In this document: in pieces, positions 27,450 through 37,309 of the stretch
Layout of the letters: each line of letters opens with the position of its first letter
Position numbering within the stretch: the stretch's first letter is position 1
Assembly (NCBI GenBank): GCA_026387935.1
Contig: JAPLKU010000010.1
Span: 40,022 to 104,021 of the forward strand
Origin: Gemmatimonadota bacterium
GTDB lineage: Bacteria > Gemmatimonadota > Gemmatimonadetes > Gemmatimonadales > Gemmatimonadaceae
Length of the DNA stretch: 64,000 nt
Direction of reading: 5' to 3'
Notes under the pieces: model-generated
What the model was told of the DNA's origin: nothing
Seen by the model: the letters and a program-made list of their open reading frames with translations, nothing else
Databases searched by the model: none
Position numbers and translations under genes: made by a program

Positions 27450-28816
27450 GGAACAAGCTCCGCGCGCGGCGTTACAACGGACGCATCAATAAGCGCAGGC
27501 CAATACGCGAGAATCTCTTCGACCTTCGCGCGTGCACCGAAGTAGCCGGTGACACTTGGCGGGCCATTTAGTACTAGCGGCGCCACCTCGCGCGTGAACC
27601 GTTCGACCTTTTTGCGATCGGCATCACGCACCCCAAATCGGAGCTGGACCTCAGGCGCGTCGCGCCCCGCGTCAGGCCCGGCGAGCGGGCCATGGGTGGC
27701 GCCGGCACCAATGATTTCCGTGAACAGCTGCTCGAATTGGAGGCCGAGCCGATCGAGCCTCGCGCGCAGAATCCCTGCCGCGGCCTCCGCTTTGGCCCGG
27801 GCGTCAGGCCAGGCGTAGACCAGCGTACCGACCGCCTTGAATCCGTCGCGATACGCCGCGCTCACCTTCAGCTTGCCTGTCGGGGCGCGCCCATGAACGC
27901 CGGAGATAGCCACCCGGTCGGGCGCCAGCTCGGCGATCTGGATGGTGGTGAAATCGGAAACGACATCGGCCGTGATGTACGCCCTCGGATCGCCGATTTC
28001 ATAGACCAGTTGTTCGGAAACGGTCTGGCGCGAGACGCGCCCGCCCGTGCCGGCGTGCTTCGTCACTACGAACGATCCGTCAGCCTGAACTTCCACGATC
28101 GGATAGCCGACGTTGGCCAGATCGGGGATGGTGTGCCAGTCGTATGAACAGTTGCCGCCGGTGGCCTGCGCGCCACACTCAATCACATGACCCGCGACCG
28201 TGGCCGATGCGAGCTGATCGAGATCGGTCGCCTTCCAGCCAAACTCATGCCGCAGCGGCGCCACCGCGAGGGCCGCATCGTTGCACCTTCCACAGAGGAC
28301 GACATCGGCGCCCAGCGCGAGCGCGTCGGCCAGCGCAGCGGATCCGATATACGCGTTCGCTGACACGAGTCGCGCACGAACCTCCGACAGCGGCGCGCCG
28401 GAATCCATGTGACGTAACTCGTGTCCGGCAGCAAGCAGTTCGTCAATACGAGCGAGCAGGTCGTCGCCGGAGACCAGCGCCACCTTCACTGTTCCGCGCG
28501 CTCCAACCTTGTCCAGCATCGCGAGGACGGCATCGGCGCACTCACGGGGATTCACACCGCCGGCATTCGCAACGACCTTGATCTTCTTGGCGATGAGCGC
28601 CGGTAGAACACTTTCGACAGCGCCGATGATGTCCCTCGCATAGCCGGCCGCCGGATCGCGATCCTTCTGGCGCTGGAGCACGGACATCGTGACTTCAGCG
28701 AGGTAGTCGAGTATCAGATAGTCGAGCGGCCCACCTTCGACGAGCCGGCGCGGCGCATCGAGGTCGTCGCCCCACATCCCGGAGCCACCGCCCACGCGCA
28801 CCACCCGCGAGTTCAC
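27446..28816 (-). CDS. AtuA-like acyclic terpene utilization family protein (DUF1446)
   Basis: AtuA is named from the citronellol/geraniol pathway of Pseudomonas, but its biochemical role is not settled. The 456-residue protein opens with RVVRVGGGSGMWGDDL, then DYLILDYLAEVTMS, VVANAGGVNP near residue 85 and LGADVVLCGRCNDAALAVAPLRHEF near residue 175. It overlaps the carboxyltransferase gene by 4 bp. In other bacteria AtuA-like genes sit beside geranyl-CoA, methylcrotonyl-CoA or propionyl-CoA carboxylase genes, as here. Confidence 0.85.
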   Translation of the reverse strand: MNSRVVRVGGGSGMWGDDLDAPRRLVEGGPLDYLILDYLAEVTMSVLQRQKDRDPAAGYARDIIGAVESVLPALIAKKIKVVANAGGVNPRECADAVLAMLDKVGARGTVKVALVSGDDLLARIDELLAAGHELRHMDSGAPLSEVRARLVSANAYIGSAALADALALGADVVLCGRCNDAALAVAPLRHEFGWKATDLDQLASATVAGHVIECGAQATGGNCSYDWHTIPDLANVGYPIVEVQADGSFVVTKHAGTGGRVSRQTVSEQLVYEIGDPRAYITADVVSDFTTIQIAELAPDRVAISGVHGRAPTGKLKVSAAYRDGFKAVGTLVYAWPDARAKAEAAAGILRARLDRLGLQFEQLFTEIIGAGATHGPLAGPDAGRDAPEVQLRFGVRDADRKKVERFTREVAPLVLNGPPSVTGYFGARAKVEEILAYWPALIDASVVTPRAELVP

Positions 28817-30438
28817 TCTCCTATCTCCAACCGCGCGGGCAACACATACGGGCCGAGGTGCGGGCCGGGGTTGCTCAGTGCTGTACGGAATGCAAGCGCG
28901 AGCATGGTGCGCGTATCCTCGGGATAGACGATCGCGTCAATGAATCCGCGCGCGCCGGCAAACTTCGCATCGAGTTGGTGCTCGTAGTCACGGCGCATGG
29001 CGTCTACGGCGTCCGTCACCACCGCGGTCGCTGCATCGCCGGACGTCTTCGCGGCGGTCAGCGCCGGGCCATGCACAGCCTGCACTGCCGCCTCACCTTC
29101 CATCACGGCCATCCGACCGGTGGGCCATGACAAAATGAAGTCGGGATCGAATCCCTGCCCCGCCATCGCGTAGTAGCCTGCACCCGACGCGTGATTGACC
29201 GTGAGCACAACCTTTGGAACCGTCGCGGTAGCCATGGCTTCAACAAAACGCGCTCCGGCGCGGATGATGCCGGCGTGCTCAGCCTCCGGGCCGACCATGA
29301 AGCCGGACACGTCTTGCACGAAGAGGAGCGGGATTCCCTGGCGGTCGCAGCGGTCGATAAAATAGGCCGTCTTCTCCGCGCTTTCGGCGTAGATGATGCC
29401 GCCAAACCTCGCCGGTTCGCCCGGGGCACCGCGCAGCAATCCGCGGTGGTTGGCGATGATACCGACGTTGATTCCATCGATCGCGGCGTCTGCACAAATC
29501 ATTTCTTTCGCGACATTCGACTGGAATTCGTCCAGGCGCCCGTCGTCCACCATGCAGCGCAAGACCGCGCGCATGTCGTACGGCATCCGATGATCTGCTG
29601 GAAGCAGGTCGTAGAGTAACTCGGCGTCGCCGCCGGGCTGGGGCCGCGCGGCAGGGTCGGTGCGCGGCACTACGCCCTTTGCGGCGGGCAAATGTGCGAC
29701 GAGATCGCGGATTTTCCGCAGGCAGTCCGCGTCGGAATCGAGCGCGTAGTGCGCGACCGCGCTGACTTCGGTATGCGTGATCGCACCGCCAAGCGTTTCG
29801 CCGTCAATCGACTGCCCCGTAGCGCCCTTCACGAGATTTGGCCCGCCGAGCCCCATGAACGAGGTGCCCTTCACCATCAGGATCACGTCGGAGAGGGCCG
29901 GGAGATAGGCGCCGCCGGCAATGCACTGGCCCATGACCGCGGCGATCTGCGGCACACGCAGATACCGGCGCATGAGCGAGTTGTAATAGAAAATCCTGGC
30001 CGCGCCGTACTGGCCCGGAAACACACCGCCCTGATAGGGCAAGTTCACGCCGGCGGAATCGACGAGGTAGATGATCGGCACACGCGAGCGCATGGCGCAT
30101 TCCTGCGCGCGCAGAATCTTTGAGATGGTTTCCGGCCACCACGAGCCAGCCTTTACGGTCGCATCGTTGGCCACAATGACGCATTCGCGCCCGCCGACAT
30201 ACCCGACACCGGTGATGACGCCTGCGCCGGGCGCCTGCCCGTCGTACTGGTCGTAGGCAACGAGCAGGCCGAGTTCGAGGAACGGCGCGTCCGCGTCCGT
30301 GAGGTGCGTCACGCGCTCGCGTGCCGTGAGCTTGCCCTGTGCGTGCTGTTTCGCGGCCTTGTCGGCGCCGCCACCCTCCCTCAGCCGGGCCTCGAGTGCC
30401 CGCGAGGCGTCGCTCAGTACGCGCAGTCTGTGGGTCAC
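28813..30438 (-). CDS. Acyl-CoA carboxylase, carboxyltransferase (beta) subunit
   Basis: Transfers CO2 from carboxybiotin to an acyl-CoA. Typical segments are [42 protein letters not shown] and [36 protein letters not shown]. Oxyanion-hole glycines are present. The [12 protein letters not shown] and [11 protein letters not shown] context recalls methylcrotonyl/geranyl-CoA as well as propionyl-CoA enzymes, so the substrate is open. I start at the GTG at 30436-30438, which overlaps the mutase small-subunit stop as GTGA. No biotin carboxylase subunit is in this window. Confidence 0.9.
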   Translation of the reverse strand: MTHRLRVLSDASRALEARLREGGGADKAAKQHAQGKLTARERVTHLTDADAPFLELGLLVAYDQYDGQAPGAGVITGVGYVGGRECVIVANDATVKAGSWWPETISKILRAQECAMRSRVPIIYLVDSAGVNLPYQGGVFPGQYGAARIFYYNSLMRRYLRVPQIAAVMGQCIAGGAYLPALSDVILMVKGTSFMGLGGPNLVKGATGQSIDGETLGGAITHTEVSAVAHYALDSDADCLRKIRDLVAHLPAAKGVVPRTDPAARPQPGGDAELLYDLLPADHRMPYDMRAVLRCMVDDGRLDEFQSNVAKEMICADAAIDGINVGIIANHRGLLRGAPGEPARFGGIIYAESAEKTAYFIDRCDRQGIPLLFVQDVSGFMVGPEAEHAGIIRAGARFVEAMATATVPKVVLTVNHASGAGYYAMAGQGFDPDFILSWPTGRMAVMEGEAAVQAVHGPALTAAKTSGDAATAVVTDAVDAMRRDYEHQLDAKFAGARGFIDAIVYPEDTRTMLALAFRTALSNPGPHLGPYVLPARLEIGE

Positions 30439-30848
30439 ACGGCCTGCGGAGGCCGCTGTCCGAACCAATTCTTGATGTAGGCCACGAGGTCGCCGGTCGA
30501 CGCGCCGGGTCCGAAGAGTTTGCCAACACCTAACGCGGCGAGCGTGTCCATGTCTTCCTGCGGGATGATTCCGCCGCCTGTGAGCAGGAGATCGTCTCGT
30601 CCTTCCGCGCGAATCAGATCGAGCACGCGCGGAAAGAGTGTCATGTGGGCGCCCGACAGTATGGAGAGCCCGATCACGTCCACGTCTTCCTGAATCGCCG
30701 CGGTCGCGATCATCTCCGGCGTCTGATGGAGGCCGGTATAGATGACCTCCATCCCGGCGTCGCGCAGTGCTGCCGCGACCACCTTGGCACCGCGGTCGTG
30801 ACCATCAAGACCCGGCTTGGCAACCAGCACGCGAATCGGACGTGACAT
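30435..30848 (-). CDS. Acyl-CoA mutase small subunit, B12-binding
   Basis: The 137-residue product is a lone cobalamin-binding domain. [40 protein letters not shown] carries the DxHxxG motif whose histidine coordinates cobalt. The segments [19 protein letters not shown] and [17 protein letters not shown] follow the B12 fold. The longer upstream frame lacks family character, so I use the ATG at 30846-30848, 14 bp after the large subunit. It pairs with the large subunit to form a two-chain mutase. Confidence 0.92.
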   Translation of the reverse strand: MSRPIRVLVAKPGLDGHDRGAKVVAAALRDAGMEVIYTGLHQTPEMIATAAIQEDVDVIGLSILSGAHMTLFPRVLDLIRAEGRDDLLLTGGGIIPQEDMDTLAALGVGKLFGPGASTGDLVAYIKNWFGQRPPQAV

Positions 30849-30862
30849 AACGCTGAATCTAC

Positions 30863-32557
30863 CTAGAAGAACACCGGTTCTCGATATGCCCCGAACACGT
30901 CTTCGAGTGCCGCGCGGATTTCGTAGAGCGTGCAGTAGGCTCGGGCGCAATCGAGAATGAACGGGACGAGATTTTCACTTCCCTTCGCGGCCTCGCGGAG
31001 GCGGTCGAGCCGTGCGGTGCACGCGGCATTGTCCCGAGACTCCCTCAACTGCTTGAGTCGGACGGCCTGATCGCGCGCCGCGTCCTCATCGATCTTGAGC
31101 AGTGGAATGGTCAGCGAATCATCGCTTTCAAATTCATTGACTCCGACGATCACGCGGCGATGCTGCTCTATTTCCCACTGCTGGCGCGCCGCGCTCTCTG
31201 TGATTCGGCGCTGAAGCCAGCCGGACTCGAGCGCCTTGACCACGCCACCGGCGGCATCAATCTCGACAAACAACGCCTCGGCTTCGCGCTCGAGGTCGTC
31301 GGTCAGTTTCTCGACGTAGTACGATCCCCCGAGCGGGTCGGACACGTTGGGAATCCCGGTTTCGTAGGCGAGCACCTGCTGCGTGCGTAGGGCCACCTGC
31401 ACGGCCTGTTCGGTCGGCAGGGCGAGCGTTTCGTCCATCGAGTTGGTGTGCAGCGACTGCGTTCCGCCGAGCACGGCGGCGAGCGCCTGGTAGGCGACCC
31501 GGACCACATTGTTCATCGGCTGCTGCGCCGTGAGCGTGACGCCGGCAGTCTGTGAATGGAAGCGCATCACCCAGGACCTCGGATCCTTAGCGTGGTACCG
31601 GTCCTTCATGTGGCGCGCCCAGATACGACGCGCAGCGCGCAGCTTGGCGATTTCCTCAAAAAAGTCGTTATGGACGTCCCAGAAATACGACAGCCGCGGC
31701 GCAAACTCGTCCACCGCGAGCCCACGAGCGATGCCGCGTTCGACGTACGTAAATCCGTCGGCGAGAGTGAAGGCCAGTTCCTGCGCAGCGGTCGCGCCGG
31801 CTTCGCGAATGTGGTAGCCCGAAATCGAAATCGTATTCCACTGCGGGGTGTGCGTCGAACCCCATTCGAACATGTCGACGATCAGGCGCAGCGCCGGCTC
31901 AATCGGAAAGCACCAGGCGTGCTGCGCCATGTACTCCTTCAGGATGTCGTTCTGCACCGTCCCGCGCAGTTTCTCCGCGGGGACACCCTGTTTTTCTGCC
32001 GCCGCAATGTAGAAGCACCAGAGGATGATCGCCGGGCCGTTGATCGTCATGGACGTCGACACGTCGCCGAGCGGAATGCCCTCGAAGAGCGCTTCCATGT
32101 CCGCAAGCGAACTGATGGCCACCCCACACTTGCCGACTTCGCCTTCGGACCGCACATGGTCGGAGTCGTAGCCCATCAGTGTCGGGAAATCGAACGCGAC
32201 GGACAATCCTGTGGTGCCATGCTCAAGCAGGAACTTGTACCGCTCGTTGGTTTCCTTGGCCGAGCCGAAGCCGGCGAACTGCCGCATCGTCCAGAGTCGG
32301 CCACGGTAGCCGGTGGGGTGAATGCCGCGCGTATACGGAAACACGCCGGGCACTTCGAGCGCCGTTCCGGCGGAGCCTTCGAGGTCCAGCGCCGTATACA
32401 CCGGCGCAACTTCCTTGGCCGAGTTTGTGAAGTTCAGGTCACGGCACTTGCCGGCATCGTACGCGTCGCGCCACGCCGCTACCTGGCGGCGGAGGTCGTC
32501 CAACTCGCGCTGCATCTCCGCGATTGTCGCATCGGCGTCGGCTTGCACACCGGTCAT
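30863..32557 (-). CDS. Acyl-CoA mutase large subunit (methylmalonyl-CoA mutase family)
   Basis: The TIM-barrel catalytic subunit of a B12-dependent carbon-skeleton mutase, 564 residues, without the B12 domain. Family segments are [62 protein letters not shown] and [28 protein letters not shown]. Two substrate positions deserve care. The residue that is Tyr89 in methylmalonyl-CoA mutase is Phe here (MRQFAGF), and the one that is Arg207 is Gln (KEYMAQ). Those are the residues of isobutyryl-CoA mutase, so I leave the substrate open. It overlaps meaB by 4 bp. Confidence 0.9.
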   Translation of the reverse strand: MTGVQADADATIAEMQRELDDLRRQVAAWRDAYDAGKCRDLNFTNSAKEVAPVYTALDLEGSAGTALEVPGVFPYTRGIHPTGYRGRLWTMRQFAGFGSAKETNERYKFLLEHGTTGLSVAFDFPTLMGYDSDHVRSEGEVGKCGVAISSLADMEALFEGIPLGDVSTSMTINGPAIILWCFYIAAAEKQGVPAEKLRGTVQNDILKEYMAQHAWCFPIEPALRLIVDMFEWGSTHTPQWNTISISGYHIREAGATAAQELAFTLADGFTYVERGIARGLAVDEFAPRLSYFWDVHNDFFEEIAKLRAARRIWARHMKDRYHAKDPRSWVMRFHSQTAGVTLTAQQPMNNVVRVAYQALAAVLGGTQSLHTNSMDETLALPTEQAVQVALRTQQVLAYETGIPNVSDPLGGSYYVEKLTDDLEREAEALFVEIDAAGGVVKALESGWLQRRITESAARQQWEIEQHRRVIVGVNEFESDDSLTIPLLKIDEDAARDQAVRLKQLRESRDNAACTARLDRLREAAKGSENLVPFILDCARAYCTLYEIRAALEDVFGAYREPVFF

Positions 32558-33639
32558 CGTCTATCTCCCGTCAGGAGGGAGCCGCTTCGAGCGAGCAGCG
32601 CGTCCGCGATGGCGAACGGCGTTGCCTCTCCCGACTCGACCTTCGGCATCTGTCCGTCGAGCCAGGCGTTTGTCGGCGCATCCATCCAGAGCCGCCGCCG
32701 CACGCGTTCTTCGACTACATCAACCACGCGTTGCCTGAGGCGTGTACGCCTCCGAACCGCGAGTGTTCCGCTGCGTTCAAGATAGGCAAAATGACGCTCC
32801 AGCGCCGATGCCAAATCCGAGACGCCCTGTCCTGTCGTACCGATGGATTGGATCACGGCGGGTGTCCACGCCGCCGCCTCAGGGTTGGCCATTGCGTTCC
32901 GCGCGGCTTTACCCGGATTCGCAATGCGACGGAGGTTCTTGAGGTCCACACCATGGTGCGCTGGATCGCCGCCCAGTGCATGGCCGCCACGAAGCCCGAG
33001 CATCACCTCGATGTCGCTTTTTACGCGGTCGGCGCCGGGACGATCAGCCTTGTTCACGACAAAGATGTCCGCAATCTCCATCAGTCCCGCCTTCATGGTC
33101 TGAATTGAGTCACCGGACTCCGGCACAAGCACCACCACGCTTTGATCTGCCGTCTGGGTGATCTCGAGTTCACTTTGCCCAACGCCAACTGTTTCAATCA
33201 GGATGCGGTCCATCCCAAAGGCATCAAGGACGTCGCACAGTTCACGCGTGGTGCCGGCTAAGCCGCCCAGCGAACCCCGCGTGGCCATGGACCGGATAAA
33301 CACCCCGGGGTCGAGCGCCACAGACTCCATGCGCACGCGATCGCCAAGCAGTGCGCCGCCGGTGAACGGTGATGTCGGGTCAACGGCGACGATGCCCACC
33401 TGTAATCCCTGCTCGCGGAACTGCTTCACCAAGAGCGTGGTGAGCGTGCTCTTCCCAGCGCCTGGTGGGCCGGTAATGCCGATGCGGCGGCCGCGGCCGA
33501 AACGGGAATGCAACGCCGCAAGGAGCTCGTCGCACTCAGGGCGGCTGTCTTCGACAATCGACATGGCTCGCGCGAGCGCGGCGCGTTTGCCACTCAGGAA
33601 CGCGTCGAGCAGGACGCGCACGCCGTTCGGCGCGCTCAT
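32554..33639 (-). CDS. meaB: MeaB-type GTPase chaperone for acyl-CoA mutase
   Basis: A SIMIBI-class GTPase that gates cobalamin loading and protects B12 mutases. It has Walker [10 protein letters not shown] near residue 57, [21 protein letters not shown], a DxxG-region [11 protein letters not shown] and NKAD near residue 200. Between [10 protein letters not shown] and the ATTGQGV-like region there is an extra stretch of about 35 residues (around [11 protein letters not shown]) that I do not expect in the better-known MeaB proteins. It directly precedes the mutase, as in many genomes. Confidence 0.92.
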   Translation of the reverse strand: MSAPNGVRVLLDAFLSGKRAALARAMSIVEDSRPECDELLAALHSRFGRGRRIGITGPPGAGKSTLTTLLVKQFREQGLQVGIVAVDPTSPFTGGALLGDRVRMESVALDPGVFIRSMATRGSLGGLAGTTRELCDVLDAFGMDRILIETVGVGQSELEITQTADQSVVVLVPESGDSIQTMKAGLMEIADIFVVNKADRPGADRVKSDIEVMLGLRGGHALGGDPAHHGVDLKNLRRIANPGKAARNAMANPEAAAWTPAVIQSIGTTGQGVSDLASALERHFAYLERSGTLAVRRRTRLRQRVVDVVEERVRRRLWMDAPTNAWLDGQMPKVESGEATPFAIADALLARSGSLLTGDRR

Positions 33640-34598
33640 GACGTTGACCCCGGTTCGTCGTGTTCGTCGCGAATCTCGCCCACCAGCTCCTCCATTAAAT
33701 CTTCCAATGTGACGATGCCTGCAATGTCGCCACTTTCCGAGCGCACCACAGCGAGCTGACGGCGTTCGCGAAGCATCCGGCGCATCAGGACGCCGCAGGT
33801 TTCGTCTGCCGCCGCCGCCGAGACCGCGCGCAAGGTGGCCAGCGGCTGGTCCGGTCTCGCCAGCACATCGAACGCGTGCACGATACCTGACACTTCGCCA
33901 GTCCCGGCGGCGATGACCGGGATCCGCGTGTAGTTCGACTGCGCGACGACCTGCGCGATGTCGGCGGCAGCCATCGTCGGCGTCACGCTGGTCATCTTGT
34001 CCCGCGGTGTCATGACATCCCGCACCCGCTTCTCACCAAATTCCGCAACGCCGCTGATGATTTCTGATTCCCCCGCTTCGCCGAACCCTTCAAGTTCAGC
34101 TTCCCGCAGCAGGTCTTCGAGCGGATCACTTGCCTCCGGCGCCTGACCCGCGACCACCGGCTTTACCAGCGGACGCACGAGCCGGCTCGCGTATGAAAGA
34201 ATCGGACCGAACAAGGCGTCGAGGACCTTCAGGAGCGGCATCAGCGCCGGGATGAGCGTCGTGGCCCACCGGCGCGCAATCGCGCGCGGGACCAGCTGCC
34301 CAACCACGAGCAGGAGGAGCGTCGCGAACGCGATTTCACGGAAGAGACCCGAGCGATCTTCGCGAAAGGCGAGCACGGCTCCCAAGCCGAAGACGAGCGA
34401 CGCGACGCCTGTCCCAGCAGCCAGGAGATACTGGTGCGGTCGGCCAAGAGCCGGCGCGGCCTGATCAGGCTCGCCGGCGAGCTGCTGTTCAGCCCAATGC
34501 CGCAGCCATATCCAACTGACTGAGCGAACAGACGTCGCCGCGGCCGTCATACAGCCAACGGCCAGCGCAAAGAGTAGCGTCAACAACGTGGTACTCAC
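33636..34598 (-). CDS. CNNM/CorC-like CBS-domain membrane protein (second of pair)
   Basis: The 320-residue protein has an N-terminal DUF21-type membrane region with several hydrophobic segments (TTLLTLLFALAVGCMTAAATS, YLLAAGTGVASLVFGLGAVLAF, ATLLLLVVGQLVP). A CBS pair follows, beginning with the family motif VRDVMTPRDKMTSV near residue 190 and ending in GIVTLEDLMEELVGEIRDEHDE. It lacks the C-terminal CorC/HlyC domain that its upstream neighbour has. Such proteins take part in magnesium or cobalt transport, but the substrate is not known here. It overlaps both neighbours by 4 bp. Confidence 0.82.
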   Translation of the reverse strand: MSTTLLTLLFALAVGCMTAAATSVRSVSWIWLRHWAEQQLAGEPDQAAPALGRPHQYLLAAGTGVASLVFGLGAVLAFREDRSGLFREIAFATLLLLVVGQLVPRAIARRWATTLIPALMPLLKVLDALFGPILSYASRLVRPLVKPVVAGQAPEASDPLEDLLREAELEGFGEAGESEIISGVAEFGEKRVRDVMTPRDKMTSVTPTMAAADIAQVVAQSNYTRIPVIAAGTGEVSGIVHAFDVLARPDQPLATLRAVSAAAADETCGVLMRRMLRERRQLAVVRSESGDIAGIVTLEDLMEELVGEIRDEHDEPGSTS

Positions 34599-35833
34599 GC
34601 TGACCCGGCCGCGGCGGCTTCGATCGGTACCGCAATGACGCGCTCAATCCGCCGGCGGTGCACGCGTTCGATTTCCAACCGGTGCGACCCGAACGTCACT
34701 GAATCGCCGACCCGTGGAGGGCCGCCAATCTTTGCATAGACAAGTCCGCCAACCGTGTGGACGTCGTCTTCAGGCAACTCTTCGCCGATCAACTCCGCAA
34801 GGTCGCCGATAGGGAGTCGTGCCGACACCGACAACCGCCCGCAGTCGTCCCGGCGGACATCGGCCTCCTCAACGTCGTGCTCGTCGCGGATATCACCGAC
34901 GATCACTTCGAGCGCATCTTCGAGCGTGATAATGCCGGCGGTCCCTCCGAATTCATCAACGACCACCGCGAGATGCTGCCGCGACGCCTTAAAGTCGCGG
35001 AGTTGGTCGTCAACCGGCTTCGTGGCCGGGATGAACTGCGCCGGGCGCACCATCGATCGCCAGCCCGCAGCAGCCTCCGCACCGGCAAGCACAGACGGCA
35101 GGAGGTCCTTCGCGTTCAGCACGCCCGCGACGTTATCGACACCGCGGTCGTACACGACGTATCGCGCATGCCCCGAAGCGCGCACACGGTCAACCACCTC
35201 TTGCCATGTCCATTCGCGGTCGACGCCGACAATATCGACGCGCGGCACCATGATGTCCTGCACGGTCGTGTCGCTAAGGGAAAAGACGCCGCGAAGAAGG
35301 TGGGCATCGTCCTGTGAGACGCCGGCCTCGGCAGCAACGACATCACGAAACTGCTCCACGCTGATTTCCCGTTCAGCACCGCGCGATGGCCGCGGCGGCA
35401 AGAACGCATCGAGGGCGCCGTCAGCGAGGGAGCCGAGGAGTACAACTGGCTGCATCACGTTCTCGATCGCCTCGATCCCACGACCGTGCCGCGCAATGCC
35501 TTCGACCGCGGCCATATCGCCGGCAGCTCGCGCCGCGCTTTCGGCGAACACGACGATGAGGATGCCAGCCACAATGACCACCGGTGCAGCCTGCACGGCC
35601 GGAACAGATGACGCCTTCAGCGCGGCGGCCGCGCAGACACCGGCGAGGAGTTGCGCCACGATGCGCGCGAACGCCAACGCGCGATGGGCCCGCTCGCGCT
35701 GTGCCACCACGCGGCTGACCAGTGCCGGAAGGGCTTGCTCCTCGTCAATGGCCAGCAGGGCACCGTCGACGAAGGCACAGTAGGCGGCCGCGCAGGTCGC
35801 AACCAACGCGCAAAGGGCTAGAACGAGCGTCAT
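34595..35833 (-). CDS. CNNM/HlyC-family membrane protein with CBS and CorC/HlyC domains (first of pair)
   Basis: The 412-residue protein begins with membrane segments (MTLVLALCALVATCAAAYCAFVDGALL and others to residue about 130). It continues with a CBS pair (VQDIMVPRVDIVGV near residue 205; GGTAGIITLEDALEVIVGDIRDEHD near residue 320) and a CorC/HlyC transporter-associated domain (ELPEDDVHTVGGLVYAKIGGPPRVGDSVTFG). I start at the ATG at 35831-35833, overlapping the ybeY stop as ATGA. A paralogue follows immediately. This order (ybeY, then CNNM) is common. Confidence 0.85.
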   Translation of the reverse strand: MTLVLALCALVATCAAAYCAFVDGALLAIDEEQALPALVSRVVAQRERAHRALAFARIVAQLLAGVCAAAALKASSVPAVQAAPVVIVAGILIVVFAESAARAAGDMAAVEGIARHGRGIEAIENVMQPVVLLGSLADGALDAFLPPRPSRGAEREISVEQFRDVVAAEAGVSQDDAHLLRGVFSLSDTTVQDIMVPRVDIVGVDREWTWQEVVDRVRASGHARYVVYDRGVDNVAGVLNAKDLLPSVLAGAEAAAGWRSMVRPAQFIPATKPVDDQLRDFKASRQHLAVVVDEFGGTAGIITLEDALEVIVGDIRDEHDVEEADVRRDDCGRLSVSARLPIGDLAELIGEELPEDDVHTVGGLVYAKIGGPPRVGDSVTFGSHRLEIERVHRRRIERVIAVPIEAAAAGSA

Positions 35834-36270
35834 TGCAGCGTACGTCGAAGGGCTCGCGCAAGCAGCAATTCCTGCCGGCGCCACATGACGCACCGCGTCC
35901 GCCCTGCCCCGGCCGGATGGTCATAGCCCAACACATGCAGCACTCCGTGTACGACGAGGCGGAGGATTTCTTCGCGGGCGGAAATCCCGATCTCGGCAGC
36001 GGAAGCACGTGCGACCGACGGTGCGAGATACACATCACCCACCACTGCCGAGGCTGTCCCCGTGAGCGCAAATGCAATCACATCGGTGGCGCGGCGATGG
36101 CTCAGGTAGCGCGTGTTCAGGCGACGGATGGTCGGGTTACTCACGAGCGCAATGGAAATCGTGGCGGCGCGCACTCCCTCGGCCCGCAGGACAAGCTGTA
36201 CCACGCTGGAAATGGTCGCACTTGGCGGCGCCGCGAGGCGCGGTTCGCGCGAGACCAAGACTTTCAACAC
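35830..36270 (-). CDS. ybeY: Endoribonuclease YbeY
   Basis: A zinc endoribonuclease for 16S rRNA 3'-end maturation and ribosome quality control. The hallmark zinc motif HGVLHVLGYDH is present, preceded by LNTRYLSHRRATDVIAFAL, equivalent to the usual LNxxyRxxdxxTDVLSFP. The start is unsettled: I prefer the GTG at 36268-36270 (VLKVLVSREPRL), giving 146 residues, close to the family length. A start at 36414 would overlap phoH by 74 bp. It lies after phoH, its usual partner gene. Confidence 0.85.
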   Translation of the reverse strand: MLKVLVSREPRLAAPPSATISSVVQLVLRAEGVRAATISIALVSNPTIRRLNTRYLSHRRATDVIAFALTGTASAVVGDVYLAPSVARASAAEIGISAREEILRLVVHGVLHVLGYDHPAGAGRTRCVMWRRQELLLARALRRTLQ

Positions 36271-36340
36271 GGCGCGGATCCGAGTCTGCGGCCCAGCGCG
36301 CTGCGCCGGACGGCGGCGCGCAGACGGCGCGCAGACGGCG

Positions 36341-37309
36341 TCATTTCGGCGAGTCGGAGTCGACCGCGTAGGCGCGCACGATATCGCGCACAATGCGGTG
36401 CCGGACGACGTCACTCTCAGTGAGGTAATGGAACGCGATGCCCTCGATGCCCGGGAGGATTCGCTCGATCTGGAAGAGCCCGCTGTCGATTTTCCGCGGC
36501 AGGTCCACCTGCGTTTTGTCGCCGGTAATGACGGCGCGCGAATTCACGCCAAGTCGGGTCAGAAACATTTTCATTTGCGCGCACGTGGCGTTCTGCGCCT
36601 CGTCGAGAATCACGAAGGCATCGGCCAGCGTGCGCCCGCGCATGTATGCCAGCGGTGCGATTTCGATCACTCGCGTCTCAAGGGCCTTTGACACGCGTTC
36701 CGCCGGCATCATGTCTTCGAGCGCATCGTAGAGCGGGCGCAAGTACGGGTCGACCTTGGCCTGCATGTCGCCGGGAAGGAATCCCAGTGATTCCCCGGCC
36801 TCGACCGCCGGGCGCGCGAGCACAATGCGCTTGACGCGCTTTCGCACCAGCGCGTCAACGGCCGCGGCGACAGCAAGATAGGTTTTGCCAGTTCCAGCGG
36901 GGCCAATGCCAACGACGACGTCGTTGTCGAGCATCGCCTGCAGGTACATCGACTGACCCCCGGTTTTCCCCTGCACGACCTTTCGGACGCCCGGCAATAC
37001 GAGGCGCGGCCCCGCAGCGGGATCGCCGTTGGTGTCGAGCGAGAATCGCATCACATCATCGGCGTCGAACGACTCACGGCGGCGCGCGGTATCGATCATC
37101 CGCTGCGCCACCGGTGTGGCCTTCTCCACCGCCGCGGCTGTGCCGGCCAACACCAGCGCATCGCCGCGCAACGTGGCGCGCACGGCGCACACGCGCTGGA
37201 GCTCGAGCAGGTTGGCGTCGCCCACACCGGCGAGCGTGAGCAGATCGGCACCATCCGTCGCGATCCGCGCGGTCACGCCTTCAACCGTGCCGACTCCGCC
37301 GTCGCTCAC
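36341..37309 (-). CDS. phoH: PhoH-like ATPase
   Basis: A PhoH-type P-loop ATPase, believed to act in RNA metabolism with YbeY. After a 100-residue N-terminal region come LQAMLDNDVVVGIGPAGTGKTYLAVAAAV (Walker A near residue 140), RIVLARPAVEAGESLGFLPGD, AFVILDEAQNATCAQMKMFLTRLG (Walker B near residue 230) and a VITGDKTQVDLP segment. The length of 322 is normal. The start overlaps the aspS stop. The neighbours aspS and ybeY suggest a translation-linked transcript. Confidence 0.94.
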   Translation of the reverse strand: MSDGGVGTVEGVTARIATDGADLLTLAGVGDANLLELQRVCAVRATLRGDALVLAGTAAAVEKATPVAQRMIDTARRRESFDADDVMRFSLDTNGDPAAGPRLVLPGVRKVVQGKTGGQSMYLQAMLDNDVVVGIGPAGTGKTYLAVAAAVDALVRKRVKRIVLARPAVEAGESLGFLPGDMQAKVDPYLRPLYDALEDMMPAERVSKALETRVIEIAPLAYMRGRTLADAFVILDEAQNATCAQMKMFLTRLGVNSRAVITGDKTQVDLPRKIDSGLFQIERILPGIEGIAFHYLTESDVVRHRIVRDIVRAYAVDSDSPK

